From: Candidatus Leptovillus affinis
GTDB taxonomy: Bacteria > Chloroflexota > Anaerolineae > Promineifilales > Promineifilaceae
DNA length: 64,000 nt
Direction of reading: 5' to 3'
NCBI GenBank assembly: GCA_016705235.1
Contig: JADIYP010000006.1
Coordinates: forward strand, 1,364,001 to 1,428,000
Below are positions 1 to 8,257 of the stretch, piece after piece; the first letter of the stretch is position 1, and each line of letters opens with the position of its first letter. The position numbers were made by a program, and so were the translations under genes. Under the pieces are notes generated by a model. That model had not been told where the DNA came from. It saw only the letters and a list, made by a program, of their open reading frames with translations, and ran no database searches.

Positions 1-1105
1 AAGCCACGGCCGACCATTTGCGCGCCGAGGAAAACGCCACTTCGTCGGCCAAAGCGTTCCGCTGCCCAGGCAGTTTGTCGATGATGGCCTGGCTGGTTTT
101 GTTAACGGCCGTGGCGCTCGCCGCAAAATCCGCCAGCAGCCGTTCCAACGCCCCTTTTTCAACCCCAACCGGGTAAACATCATCGTACTGAATTTTGTTG
201 GCTGTCAGCGTGCCGGTTTTATCGGTACACAACACCGTCACATTGCTCAAAGATTCAACAGCGTTTAGCTGCTGCACCAGACCGCCTTTTTGGCCGATAC
301 GCACCCCACCCCAGGAATAATTCAGGGTGATCAATGTCAGCAGACCGGCCGAAACCGACCCGGTGATGACAGCCATCACCTGCAGCCACATACCAAAAGG
401 CAAGCCCATCACAAACAAGCCCAAAACAGCCAAAATGCTAAAGAAAAGCACAATCAACAGCAGCAAGCGCAATAACCGGTTTACTTCGCGCTGCAACGGC
501 GTGTACTCGGTCTTAAATTCGCGGGCATCCTTGGTAAGTTTATTGGCAAAACTATCCTCACCAACGCGAGTGGCTTCCACCAGCGTCTCCCCCGTAACGC
601 AAAAACTGCCCGACAACACTTCTTCGCCCGGCAGCTTCAAAATCAGGTCAGACTCGCCGGTCAGAGCCGATTCGTCCACTTCGATTTTTCCATCGCCGGC
701 AACCACGCCATCCACCGAAATCTGGTCTCCGGCCCGGATAACCAACACATCGCCCAGAACCAATTCCGACGGATCGACGCGCTGCTCTGCGCCATCGCGC
801 AACACCGACACCTTTACCCGCGCCAGCAGAGCGATCTGGTCCAACTGCTGCTTGGCGCGCACTTCCTGAATAATGCCCACCACAGCGTTGAAAACCACCA
901 GACCAACCGTCGTGATGGCGCTGCGAACATCCCCAACCAGCATCATGCCAAACCCAATGGCATACAAAACGATATTAACCGGGTTAAACACGTTGGTTTT
1001 GGCGATGTCGCTGTAGGTTCGGCTGGTGGAGAGTTTAACGTCGTTGCTTTGCCCGTTTCGCCGCCGTTCAGCAACCTGATTGCTCGAAAGTCCGGTCATG
1101 CTCAT
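1..1105 (-). CDS. CtpE-like cation-transporting P-type ATPase (N-terminal part, runs off window)
   Basis: About 368 residues of the amino-terminal half are visible; the gene continues beyond base 1. The A-domain TGES motif (in DESALTGESD) and the phosphorylation motif CTDKTGTLT are present, with hydrophobic segments before and between them. The start MTGLSSNQVAERRRNGQSND resembles CtpE-type ATPases, which move cations such as Ca2+ across the membrane. ATG at 1105 has an AAAGGA ribosome site about nine bases upstream; ATG at 1099 is an alternative. Oddity: the membrane segment before the phosphorylation site reads SAGL where many P-type ATPases have PEGL, so the usual cation-binding Glu is absent. 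Family call is firm, substrate is not. Confidence 0.85.
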   Translation of the reverse strand, partial: MSMTGLSSNQVAERRRNGQSNDVKLSTSRTYSDIAKTNVFNPVNIVLYAIGFGMMLVGDVRSAITTVGLVVFNAVVGIIQEVRAKQQLDQIALLARVKVSVLRDGAEQRVDPSELVLGDVLVIRAGDQISVDGVVAGDGKIEVDESALTGESDLILKLPGEEVLSGSFCVTGETLVEATRVGEDSFANKLTKDAREFKTEYTPLQREVNRLLRLLLLIVLFFSILAVLGLFVMGLPFGMWLQVMAVITGSVSAGLLTLITLNYSWGGVRIGQKGGLVQQLNAVESLSNVTVLCTDKTGTLTANKIQYDDVYPVGVEKGALERLLADFAASATAVNKTSQAIIDKLPGQRNALADEVAFSSARKWSAVA

Positions 1106-1309
1106 AAATTCTGTCCTTTTCTCAGGCGAATTGTCCATTCAGATTGGCTTCAGGCGCGCCATTGGGAATGTCCTCGAGATTCAGCGCCTCAGCGAGCAAA
1201 ATGCCTGGCTCTCAATGGCGTGAGACGCTAACTTCGGTTGAGGCTGGCCACGCACCAGACGTTATTTTACTCTATAAAAGGAAAGATGAAACCAGAGCCT
1301 ACAGAATTC

Positions 1310-1485
1310 CAGGAATTCTCAATTTAGATTAGGCATTCGTGCGAACAAGGTAATTTCTTTGCAATTTACGCTGAACTGTCATGCTGAGCGGAGTCTTCGG
1401 AGCGAAGCATCCCGCTCCACCACAAGAAGGAGATGCTTCGGAGGACCTCAGCATGACACATTTCTGGTTAAATTGAGAATTGCTG
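1310..1485. mobile_element. MITE-like element, copy A
   Basis: 176 bp bounded by 17-bp inverted repeats CAGGAATTCTCAATTTA and TAAATTGAGAATTGCTG (one mismatch). It is flanked by 9-bp direct repeats, ACAGAATTC at 1301-1309 and ACAAAATTC at 1486-1494 (one mismatch), as expected of a target-site duplication. The interior holds a second inverted repeat, TGTCATGCTGAG and CTCAGCATGACA. No coding capacity. Three more copies are in this window. Confidence 0.85.
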
Positions 1486-1503
1486 ACAAAATTCAAGAGG
1501 TAA

Positions 1504-1615
1504 GGCTCTTTGGGATATCGTAGGGGCTGGTCTGAAACATGATGCGTGAGACATGGCGCGCGATGCGCTGGGTCTCTCTGGTCACGCATCACGTTTCACG
1601 TTTCACGCCTCATGT
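1504..1615. repeat. GCGTGA hairpin element, copy 1
   Basis: Begins with a degraded version of the family end (CTCTTTGGGATATCGTAGGGG), then ATGCGTGAGAC and a complementary run of CACGCATCACGTTTCACG. The two halves can form a long imperfect hairpin. The right end of the family is not recognisable here. Confidence 0.6.
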
Positions 1616-1638
1616 GCTAGCGGCGCAGCGACGCGCCT

Positions 1639-2649
1639 TTACTCTACATAAGCAACATAGCCGGCCTGATCGTCTGGCTCGATTTTGAAGTAGCCCAGAT
1701 TGGCGCCTTCTTGCATGAGTTGTTTAAACTGGCTGTACCCGTAGATAGATTCGTCAAACCCGCCATATTTTTGCAGCAGGCTGGCCTTGATATATGGGAA
1801 AAGCGCCCTGTCCCGTTTCGACGCTTTAAGGATTTCGACGATTTCCTTAAAAATTCCTTCCAGTTCTTCCGGTATGGTCGAAGGTTTATGGTTCTGTTGC
1901 GGCAAGGTTAACCAATCTCTTAAACCGGCCGTATGCAGACTGAAATACCCTTTACTTTCGCCAAGTTCCATCATGGATTTGAATTTTTCAAAGCCGTAGA
2001 GATGCTGATCAAATTGGCCATACAGGGCGATCAGTTTCATTTTTACCTGCGTCAGCAAGATCAGGCTATTGGCTTCTTGCTCAATCATTTTAACGATCTG
2101 CTGAAAGACTTCTTCTGCATTTTCGGCGGGTAGGACGTGTGCCGGGGGTGGCTGGCTGGGTGAATCTGCCACTTTGGGCGGATCGACATCCACATCATAG
2201 ATCAACAACGTGTCGACTAAATCGCCCAATCTGGTGGACGCGTTGTTCGATTGGGCGATGACGATAACTTTTTTACCTCTGGGGCGCAAGGCGGTTGCCA
2301 CATGCACAAAATCTCCATCTCCGGTGACTAAAATGTAGGTTTCGATGCTGGGATTGCGATAAGCAAGATCGATGCAATCTGTGGCCAGCTTCAGGTCGGC
2401 GTTGTTTTTGTACCCTGTGGGCACATATACAGGCTCAATTCCCATCGTATATAAAACCTGGGAATCTCGTTGAAACCGTTGTTCGCGCCAGTCGGCGTAG
2501 GCTTTGGCCAGGACTAAACGGCCGTATCCCTCCGCCACCTCTCGCAAAGCAGAGATATTGGCTTTGCCGCGAATAAACCCGTGCATGTTTTCCCAATCGA
2601 TAAACATGGCCACGTCTGTACTGGATTCTCGCTGAATAGGGTCCATCAT
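1639..2649 (-). CDS. NYN domain protein with two OST-HTH/LOTUS domains
   Basis: 336 residues. Residues ~13-150 form a NYN/LabA PIN-like nuclease fold with acidic residues in FIDWENM, NADLKLATDCID and VTGDGDF. The C-terminus carries two similar ~75-residue repeats (about 180-250 and 263-336), each ending in a YG..KFK/QFK..M...G..GYF pattern, typical of OST-HTH/LOTUS RNA-binding domains. Likely an RNA-processing or RNA-decay nuclease. It stands alone between repeats, with no obvious operon. Start ATG 2649 has a GAGG-like site. The family assignment is confident; the RNA target is unknown. Confidence 0.85.
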   Translation of the reverse strand: MMDPIQRESSTDVAMFIDWENMHGFIRGKANISALREVAEGYGRLVLAKAYADWREQRFQRDSQVLYTMGIEPVYVPTGYKNNADLKLATDCIDLAYRNPSIETYILVTGDGDFVHVATALRPRGKKVIVIAQSNNASTRLGDLVDTLLIYDVDVDPPKVADSPSQPPPAHVLPAENAEEVFQQIVKMIEQEANSLILLTQVKMKLIALYGQFDQHLYGFEKFKSMMELGESKGYFSLHTAGLRDWLTLPQQNHKPSTIPEELEGIFKEIVEILKASKRDRALFPYIKASLLQKYGGFDESIYGYSQFKQLMQEGANLGYFKIEPDDQAGYVAYVE

Positions 2650-2962
2650 TTTCCTCCCGATTTCAAATCTAAATGCACATAGACGTTTACAACTAATTGA
2701 GCAGGTTTCAAATTGGACCCATCTTCTGAGATTGGCCCAATCTTCCGCATCGTATTAAATTTTCATTCCTTGGTTTTAAGTGCACAGCCAGATTCTGAAT
2801 GCATGTAAAACAGACGCGCCGATTTGTGCGCCATCATACCCCCACGAACAGCTAGTAGTCTGACCACATTCTTTTGACGGATGTAGCCGGAGACCCCGCT
2901 CTGTCAGGCGCGATAAGAAATTGCGGCTACAACACAATCGACAAAACGTATTTGTTGGACTG
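2650..2962. other. intergenic, no gene seen
   Basis: 313 bases. No convincing ORF. At 2882-2930 there is a decayed hairpin starting ATGTAGCCGGAGA and ending TTGCGGCTACAA, probably an old copy of the GTAGCCGCGG palindrome family. The part next to 2650 is AT-rich and may hold the promoter of the NYN gene, but no -35/-10 pair stands out. Confidence 0.4.
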
Positions 2963-3385
2963 CTAGATCATCGCCACAATACCATCGGGATAAAACGGCA
3001 TTGCCCCCGCTTTCAACTCGCTTTCGTCATACCACCGCACGACAAACGGTTCGTCATTGCTTTCCATGCCCTGAAACTGCGCCGTCTGATAATGCGCCTC
3101 GTCCTCAAACTCGGCCGCAAACACAAAGACGATCTCGTGACTATCCGAACCGTTATAGTTAAAGCGGTTCTCGCTAACGCCCAACAGATGAAGATTTCTG
3201 ACACGCACCCCAATTTCTTCAAACATTTCTCTGGCGGCGGCCTCGTCGGCCGGTTCCATAAACTCGATGCCCCCGCCTACCGGCATCACATACCGCTCGT
3301 TTTTGGCCGGATCAAACCCTTCGGCCAGCAGAATCTTCGTCCCGCTGCGTACCAAACACACCGATTTTGCGCGAATGTTATTCAT
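2963..3385 (-). CDS. Nudix hydrolase
   Basis: 140 residues from ATG 3385 (MNNIRAKSVCLVRSG). A complete Nudix box is present: G-x5-E-x7-REMFEEIGV. Nudix enzymes hydrolyse nucleoside diphosphates linked to another group; the substrate cannot be told from the sequence. The open frame extends upstream to 3475, but the added residues are Arg-rich and lack family similarity, so the internal ATG is preferred. Monocistronic as far as can be seen. Confidence 0.88.
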   Translation of the reverse strand: MNNIRAKSVCLVRSGTKILLAEGFDPAKNERYVMPVGGGIEFMEPADEAAAREMFEEIGVRVRNLHLLGVSENRFNYNGSDSHEIVFVFAAEFEDEAHYQTAQFQGMESNDEPFVVRWYDESELKAGAMPFYPDGIVAMI

Positions 3386-3592
3386 TCTGAGAAGTATAAC
3401 AGGCCTGCCGCACAATGGCCGCCCATTGTCTGACGCGCGCCGCCGCGCCCTGCGGCCGGTCCGGGAGGTATACATCGGCTATGGTCATCGACCATTGGCG
3501 GAGCAACGGCCGTCGCTCCGTTTCAGGTTTAAGCACGCGTTTGTGCCCTTCATAGACGGCCGTTGCCCGTCGGCGCAGACCGGCGAAGATGG

Positions 3593-3976
3593 TTAAATCA
3601 TTTTAAAGAAAGCAATGAAACGGCCGTAAGCCACAAAGAGACTCATCAAGAAAAAAACGATAGTCCCTATCGCCAACTGGTTCTCTTTTCTTGTAAGGCG
3701 CACATACGTTGCCCCCACCATGACCAGAGCAAGTCCTGTGGCCGCAAGGGGCGTTAACCAGGGTAAAATCCCGGTCAGCCAGGGCAAAATAAGGCCAATC
3801 GCGCCTAAAACCTCAAGCGCGCCCAGCAGTTTCAAGACATTCGCCGAATACTTCTTGGCATACCCGCCCATAGGGGTCTGGATTAATGCCTCCCGCGACA
3901 GCATCAGCTTCTGACCGCCGGCAAAAAGAAAAAGCGCCGCCAGTAAAACTTGGACAATCCACAATGCAATGTTCAC
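3593..3976 (-). CDS. DoxX family membrane protein
   Basis: 127 residues with four hydrophobic segments, beginning MNIALWIVQVLLAALFLFAG with the GGQKL turn usual in DoxX proteins. GTG at 3976 is chosen because AAGGAG lies eight bases upstream; a GTG at 3985 is also in frame. DoxX proteins are small inner-membrane proteins linked to redox or thiol stress. No partner gene is adjacent. Contains ACGGCCGT near its 3' end. Confidence 0.8.
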   Translation of the reverse strand: MNIALWIVQVLLAALFLFAGGQKLMLSREALIQTPMGGYAKKYSANVLKLLGALEVLGAIGLILPWLTGILPWLTPLAATGLALVMVGATYVRLTRKENQLAIGTIVFFLMSLFVAYGRFIAFFKMI

Positions 3977-3985
3977 AGTTACCAC

Positions 3986-4348
3986 TCCTTACAAGATTTT
4001 TAAGATTGCGCCCAGGCCAGACACAGTGACGGTTAGAATCCCTGAGCATAAATCAAGATAATGTTGCAAACGATACGGGAATAGAAATATTTGTCAAGCA
4101 AACATGCGCTTCCCCAGGGTGAGGGCACGGCCGTTTCCCACCCAACCAACCGCTAACAGTAGCGACGAACTCAGAGGAAAAACATCAATCTGCGGAATCC
4201 GCGAAATCTGCGGACAACTATTTTAAACGGCCGTTTCCCCTTGCCTCATGGGGCTATTGTATCCTTTTCAGGCAGGTTGGGGGGCAACGGCCGTTACCAT
4301 CGAAAACCCCTTTGCGGCTTAGGCAGGGTATTATGTTATACTTTTAGC
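3986..4348. other. intergenic, several ACGGCCGT palindromes
   Basis: No gene seen. ACGGCCGT occurs near 4127, 4228 and 4289. A TATACT box at 4337-4342 just before the ATG at 4349 could be the -10 element of a nearly leaderless antitoxin transcript. Confidence 0.4.
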
Positions 4349-4621
4349 ATGAATGCTTTAACGATTGAATATCCAGAAGAATTGCTATGGGCATTGCAAC
4401 AAGAACCTGATGAGTTTGCCCTCGAAGCGCGATTGCTCCTGGCTATCAAGCTGTATGAAACTGGTAAACTCAGTACTGGTTTAGCCGCACAGTTAGCTGG
4501 TTTGCCGCGAAGTGCATTTTTCTATGAACTAAGCCGCCATAGCTTATCTCCCTTTGGCGAAACCCCAGACGAATTAGAGGACGATCTTGATCATGCCCGT
4601 CGGGCCAGTCATACTGAATAA
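4349..4621 (+). CDS. UPF0175 family protein, likely antitoxin
   Basis: 90 residues (MNALTIEYPEELLWALQQEP). The N-terminal IEYPEELL and the middle segment LYETGKLSTGLAAQLAGLPRSAFF, a helix-turn-helix-like region, match UPF0175, whose members pair with DUF3368 PIN-like toxins. The last 29 bases overlap the start of the downstream DUF3368 frame (ATG 4593), the usual coupled arrangement. Upstream TATACT may be its promoter. The antitoxin frame is intact while its partner is interrupted. Confidence 0.8.
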   Translation: MNALTIEYPEELLWALQQEPDEFALEARLLLAIKLYETGKLSTGLAAQLAGLPRSAFFYELSRHSLSPFGETPDELEDDLDHARRASHTE

Positions 4622-5153
4622 TACGCCTCTGGTTGCTTTGTGGCTTCTAGCAGTTTGTCGGAAAAGTACCCGTAGCCGCGGTTTCTTACCGCGTCTTCCA
4701 GAGGCGGGGTAAGGATACCCCGGCTACAAAAAGAGGTTCTCCGACAGCCTGCTAGATCAATTCCCCCTATTGCAAACCTTATTTGGTCAGGTGATTATTC
4801 CGACGGCCGTTCATGCTGAATTTCTGGCCATTGAGCATACGGCTCGCCAACCAGCATTGGCCGCCGCGCCTTGGATTAAAACAACTGAAATATCCGATCC
4901 TCGCCTGGCGCTGGTATACCTGGGTTTGGATCGCGGCGAGTCAGAAGTTTTGGCATTGGCTTTGGAACGATCAGCCCGGCTCGTGATTATGGATGAGCGC
5001 AAAGGGCGGCGTTATGCACAGCGGTTAGCTTTACCCCTGACAGGCACATTGGGTTTGTTGTTATTAGCAAAGGAAAAGCAGTTGATAACGGCCGTTTCCC
5101 CGCTCATTGACCAACTGCAAGCCAGCAATCTCTTTTGGGTCTTTGGGATTTAA
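4593..5153 (+). pseudogene. DUF3368 (PIN-like) toxin gene, split by a palindromic insertion
   Basis: The frame starts MPVGPVILNNTPLVALWLL, the expected DUF3368 N-terminus with the acidic/Asn-Thr motif, and resumes as DQFPLLQTLFGQVIIPTAVHAEF after a 101-bp element plus a duplicated CTAG (4651-4755). Removing the insertion restores one continuous frame. With it, an in-frame TAA falls inside the element. The C-terminal part continues to GESEVLALALERSARLVIMDERKGR, a recognisable PIN segment. The last five residues (WVFGI) come from the end of a second repeat that begins at 5137, so the natural C-terminus also seems lost. Translation could restart at TTG 4770, but that lacks the N-terminal active-site Asp. 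Confidence 0.8.
4651..4751. mobile_element. 101-bp palindromic element inserted in the DUF3368 gene
   Basis: Ends are imperfect inverted repeats: CAGTTTGTCGGAAAA on the left and, reverse-complemented, CAGGCTGTCGGAGAA on the right. It is flanked by CTAG at 4647-4650 and 4752-4755, a probable 4-bp target duplication. The core is the GTAGCCGCGG...CCGCGGCTAC-type hairpin found also at 16881 and 30675. No coding capacity. Confidence 0.75.
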
Positions 5154-5258
5154 TGGGGTTTGGTCTGATGCGTGATACGTGATGCGTGAGATGTCTCTGG
5201 TCACGCATCACGTATCACGCATCAGGGGCTGTCAACCCCCTGAATTCCTGAAGAACCT
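5137..5258. repeat. GCGTGA hairpin element, copy 2
   Basis: Left end GGGTCTTTGGGATTTAATGG, right end (reverse complement) AGGTTCTTCAGGAATTCAGG, with tandem TGATGCGTGATACG units and their complement between. The left end supplies the last codons and the stop of the DUF3368 frame. Confidence 0.7.
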
Positions 5259-5409
5259 CTCTTTTTTAATCCCGAATTGATTCATCACGTTCTACAATTG
5301 GCCGGCGAGTAATACACCTCGACGCTCTAGCAGATTCCCCCTGGTCCACCGCGATGAGTCTTTGGCTGTTACGGTTGCCTCTCAGCCACAGCAGCCAATA
5401 GAATAATGT

Positions 5410-7464
5410 CTATTCTACGCGGATAGGCAGAGCATAGGCTTCCACCGGGCCATTGGGCGACTGCAAGGCAAAATTGCGCATGTGGATGTTATCAAACAAG
5501 CCCCATTCCAACTGGTAATCGCCAGGCGGTAAATCGTCTGGCAGGAGAATGCTGGCCCGCTCCACGTAAACGTCGCCCACCTGCCATTGATGCCCCCACT
5601 GGCGATGATCGCCGCTGTTTACGACAATTTGCCGGGCGTCGTTGAGGACGTGATAGAACGCGCCCACATACCACTCGGCCGAACCCGACGGCCGTTCGTC
5701 TACCCGCCAGTAAGTTGTCAATTCAGTGGATTGCCCAGCTTTTGCGGCCCCATTTCCCGCCAACGTATAACCGAGCAACGTCAGACCGGACTCACTGCGC
5801 CAATCTACCACAACTTCCGGTAAGGCCAACGCATCTTCCCGGCTGTACGGCGCAACCATGACAAAGGAAGCGCGAGTTCCATCGGCAAAAATCAGATCAC
5901 GCTCTGGTAGTGATTGCTGCTTTGGCCCTAATGCGCCGGGCATAATGGTTTCGTTCAACAAAACGTAAAGGAGTGGTTCTTCGCCGGGCAGCACAACATA
6001 GGCCGGGAAGTCGAGTTCCAGGCCGGTTCTGACATACAGGCCGCTCAGCCCGCTCAATAGGGCGGCATGGCCTTCGGCAAAGATGCGGCGCGGGAAAACG
6101 CCCTCCGATCTACCGACCAGTTCACGGATCGTGTCGCCCACGCTGGCGCTGGCTTCTAGCGTCCAGCCATCAAAGCGGGATTGCACCGGGTGACGGGCCG
6201 CTTCTTGATTGGCGTAGTAAAGATTCAGGCCGAATACCAGCGTAAGCAGGACTATGACTGGCACAAACAGGTAAACGGGCGAGATGGGAAACGGCCGTTT
6301 ACCCCACCATCGCCACCCGGTTTGCCCCGCAGCGACTATTCCCCACGCCGCCAGAACGTGTCCCGCCGGACATGTCAGCAACAAATAATGAATGTGAATA
6401 CTGAAAGCGCTGAAACTCATCAGCAACACCGGCGTCCAGAACCAGACTAGCAAGATCAGCCCCAGGCGGCGCTCCTGCCCACCGCGCCACAGACCAATCA
6501 GGGCGCGGACAATTCCGGCCCACACCGCCAGACCCAACCCGTTACTGACGAGCAATGAAATTGCGCGGCGGATTTGGTAAACGGCCGTTTCCTCCCGACC
6601 ATACTCATAGTCAAAATTTCGCCCGGTGACGAAGCGCAGCGCATGATCCAGCCCCTCTCTAGTGAAGTGTAGTTCCGTTTCGCTCGACGCAACAAACCCA
6701 ACCAGCTTACTCTGATTACTTTCCCAGACCCCGGCCAACCCCACGCCATAAACCACCAGCGAAGCGACAAACAACAACAGAACGATGAGTAACGGCCGTT
6801 TCGGCAGCCGGCGATAAAATACAGTGATCAGGATGCCCAATTGGGGCAGTACCAGCCAGGCCTGGATATATGTCTGCAACATAGCTACCAACGCCACGCC
6901 GCCCAACAAAACCCGGCGTGACCATCGCCGATCCGTCACCATCGCCGGCCAGAAGCCCCAGGCAACAAACGGCATAAACAGTGGCATCAAAGATTGCACC
7001 CACGTCGTCCGGCTAAAATGAACGATCCACGGATTGACGGCAATCAGCAAAGCAGCCATCAATCCAGCCCCGCGACCCAAAAGCGGCTGCACCGTTTTAT
7101 ACACCAGCCAGATCGCCAGCGTATTCAGGGCCGTGATGAAGATGTGGACACTCCAGGGCGAACGCCAGATCAACAGCGGAATGGCTTGGATATAGGTCAT
7201 CAGCGCGGGGTTGTCCAAGAAAACGGACGAGGATTGCCCGATTTGCACCCACTCGCGGCCATCTAGCATGCGCAACGCATCGTAAGCGGGATAACTATCA
7301 TCGTAACCACGAGCAATCTGGCCCAATGCCGCAAAACGGAAAGCAACCCCCAGCGCCAGAATAACCAGCAGCAAGAGGTTAGCTGATGCGGATGACAGCG
7401 CTATAGGCCCGTCAGTTGATTGGTGAACCTTTGGCCGCGCTACCGGCGTATTTTGGCCTGTCAT
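5410..7464 (-). CDS. family 39-type membrane glycosyltransferase (PMT/ArnT-like)
   Basis: About 684 residues from ATG 7464 (MTGQNTPVARPKVHQS), which has GAGAAG eight bases upstream; an in-frame ATG at 7617 would add 51 low-complexity residues. Roughly ten transmembrane helices follow an early extracytoplasmic YDDSYPAYDAL loop, the acidic motif expected in GT-C enzymes using lipid-phosphate sugars. Residues beyond ~480 form a soluble domain rich in beta strands (TTYWRVDERPSG, DLPPGDYQLEWGLFD). Probably transfers a sugar from a polyprenyl carrier on the outer face of the membrane; acceptor unknown. Four ACGGCCGT sites lie in the coding region. Confidence 0.8.
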   Translation of the reverse strand: MTGQNTPVARPKVHQSTDGPIALSSASANLLLLVILALGVAFRFAALGQIARGYDDSYPAYDALRMLDGREWVQIGQSSSVFLDNPALMTYIQAIPLLIWRSPWSVHIFITALNTLAIWLVYKTVQPLLGRGAGLMAALLIAVNPWIVHFSRTTWVQSLMPLFMPFVAWGFWPAMVTDRRWSRRVLLGGVALVAMLQTYIQAWLVLPQLGILITVFYRRLPKRPLLIVLLLFVASLVVYGVGLAGVWESNQSKLVGFVASSETELHFTREGLDHALRFVTGRNFDYEYGREETAVYQIRRAISLLVSNGLGLAVWAGIVRALIGLWRGGQERRLGLILLVWFWTPVLLMSFSAFSIHIHYLLLTCPAGHVLAAWGIVAAGQTGWRWWGKRPFPISPVYLFVPVIVLLTLVFGLNLYYANQEAARHPVQSRFDGWTLEASASVGDTIRELVGRSEGVFPRRIFAEGHAALLSGLSGLYVRTGLELDFPAYVVLPGEEPLLYVLLNETIMPGALGPKQQSLPERDLIFADGTRASFVMVAPYSREDALALPEVVVDWRSESGLTLLGYTLAGNGAAKAGQSTELTTYWRVDERPSGSAEWYVGAFYHVLNDARQIVVNSGDHRQWGHQWQVGDVYVERASILLPDDLPPGDYQLEWGLFDNIHMRNFALQSPNGPVEAYALPIRVE

Positions 7465-7723
7465 AAAAAACTTCTCAGATTTTGAATTTTGGAACCAGGG
7501 CAACGCCCTTCTATTTCCAATCTCTAATTGTTTATTTGAACGCCGATTTTCGTCTAGTTTCGATTTCGCCAACAACATTCCAACGATGACGAAGAACCAA
7601 TTGGGGTTATTTTCCATATCAATTTATTTGCCTACCTTTTTGTAATAGACATTATATCGATTAAATGAGAGAGAATGACATAACCTTGAAAACAACCCCT
7701 ACCAGCTTAACAGAAGAGGGATC

Positions 7724-7830
7724 ATGAGTAAATATCAGGATTACGCCGATAAACCAACAGAATTTCTAGCCTTAACCGGGTACACACGCACAGAATTTGA
7801 TGCCTTGTTACCCACAGGCGCTTATGGTTG
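7724..7830 (+). pseudogene. transposase N-terminal fragment
   Basis: ATG 7724 with AGAGGGATC upstream encodes MSKYQDYADKPTEFLALTGY and a further TRTEFDALLP, which resembles the start of IS5-type DDE transposases of the DUF4096-like group. After ~35 residues the frame runs into Rhs-derived DNA read antisense. Only the beginning of the insertion sequence remains; no far end was found. Confidence 0.6.
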
Positions 7831-7839
7831 CCAAAGGTT

Positions 7840-8046
7840 AATTGCGTCCTGCTCTGGCGCGGTCTTCGGCTGGCGGGGTGTGGCCGCCTCTCAGCCCGTA
7901 GGGATGCTCTCCAGACCGAGCCACACCCCGCCTGCCAGTCACCAACCCGTCCGCCGGAAACGGCCGTGACCGCCTGGGGCTGGCTGCCGTAACTATAATC
8001 AAAGGTCACGCCGTTTTCAGTCCGATAATCCATATTGCCCAACACC
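7840..8046 (-). pseudogene. Rhs/YD-repeat gene fragment
   Basis: The minus strand reads GNMDYRTENGVTFDYSYGSQ and then PQAVTAVSGG, characteristic of YD repeats in Rhs shells. It is followed by a hairpin-forming GC-rich block (GGCGGGGTGTGGC ... GCCACACCCCGCC) that recurs near 14884-14985 beside the larger Rhs fragment. No start or stop of its own is meaningful. Confidence 0.65.
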
Positions 8047-8182
8047 ACCCGCTAACTGTGAATGTGGGAACGGCCGTTTCCCACCCCACCACCTGGCTAA
8101 ACTTGATGAAGTGTGGGGAGAACGGCCGTTCCCACCCCACCACCTGACTAAACTTGATGAACGTGGGCAGAACGGCCGTTTC
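8046..8182. repeat. ~51-bp repeat cluster 1
   Basis: ACGGCCGT at 8070, 8122 and 8172 is separated by near-identical spacers (CCCACCCCACCACCTGGC, then TAAACTTGATGAA, then GTGGG). CCCAC and GTGGG inside each unit can pair, nested within the flanking palindromes. The same unit recurs in clusters at 11213 and 12029. Confidence 0.8.
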
Positions 8183-8257
8183 CAATACCCATTTACCATT
8201 TACCGACAACCATTTACCATGCAAACGGCCGTTGGTCCAGAATCTAAGGCAACTTGC

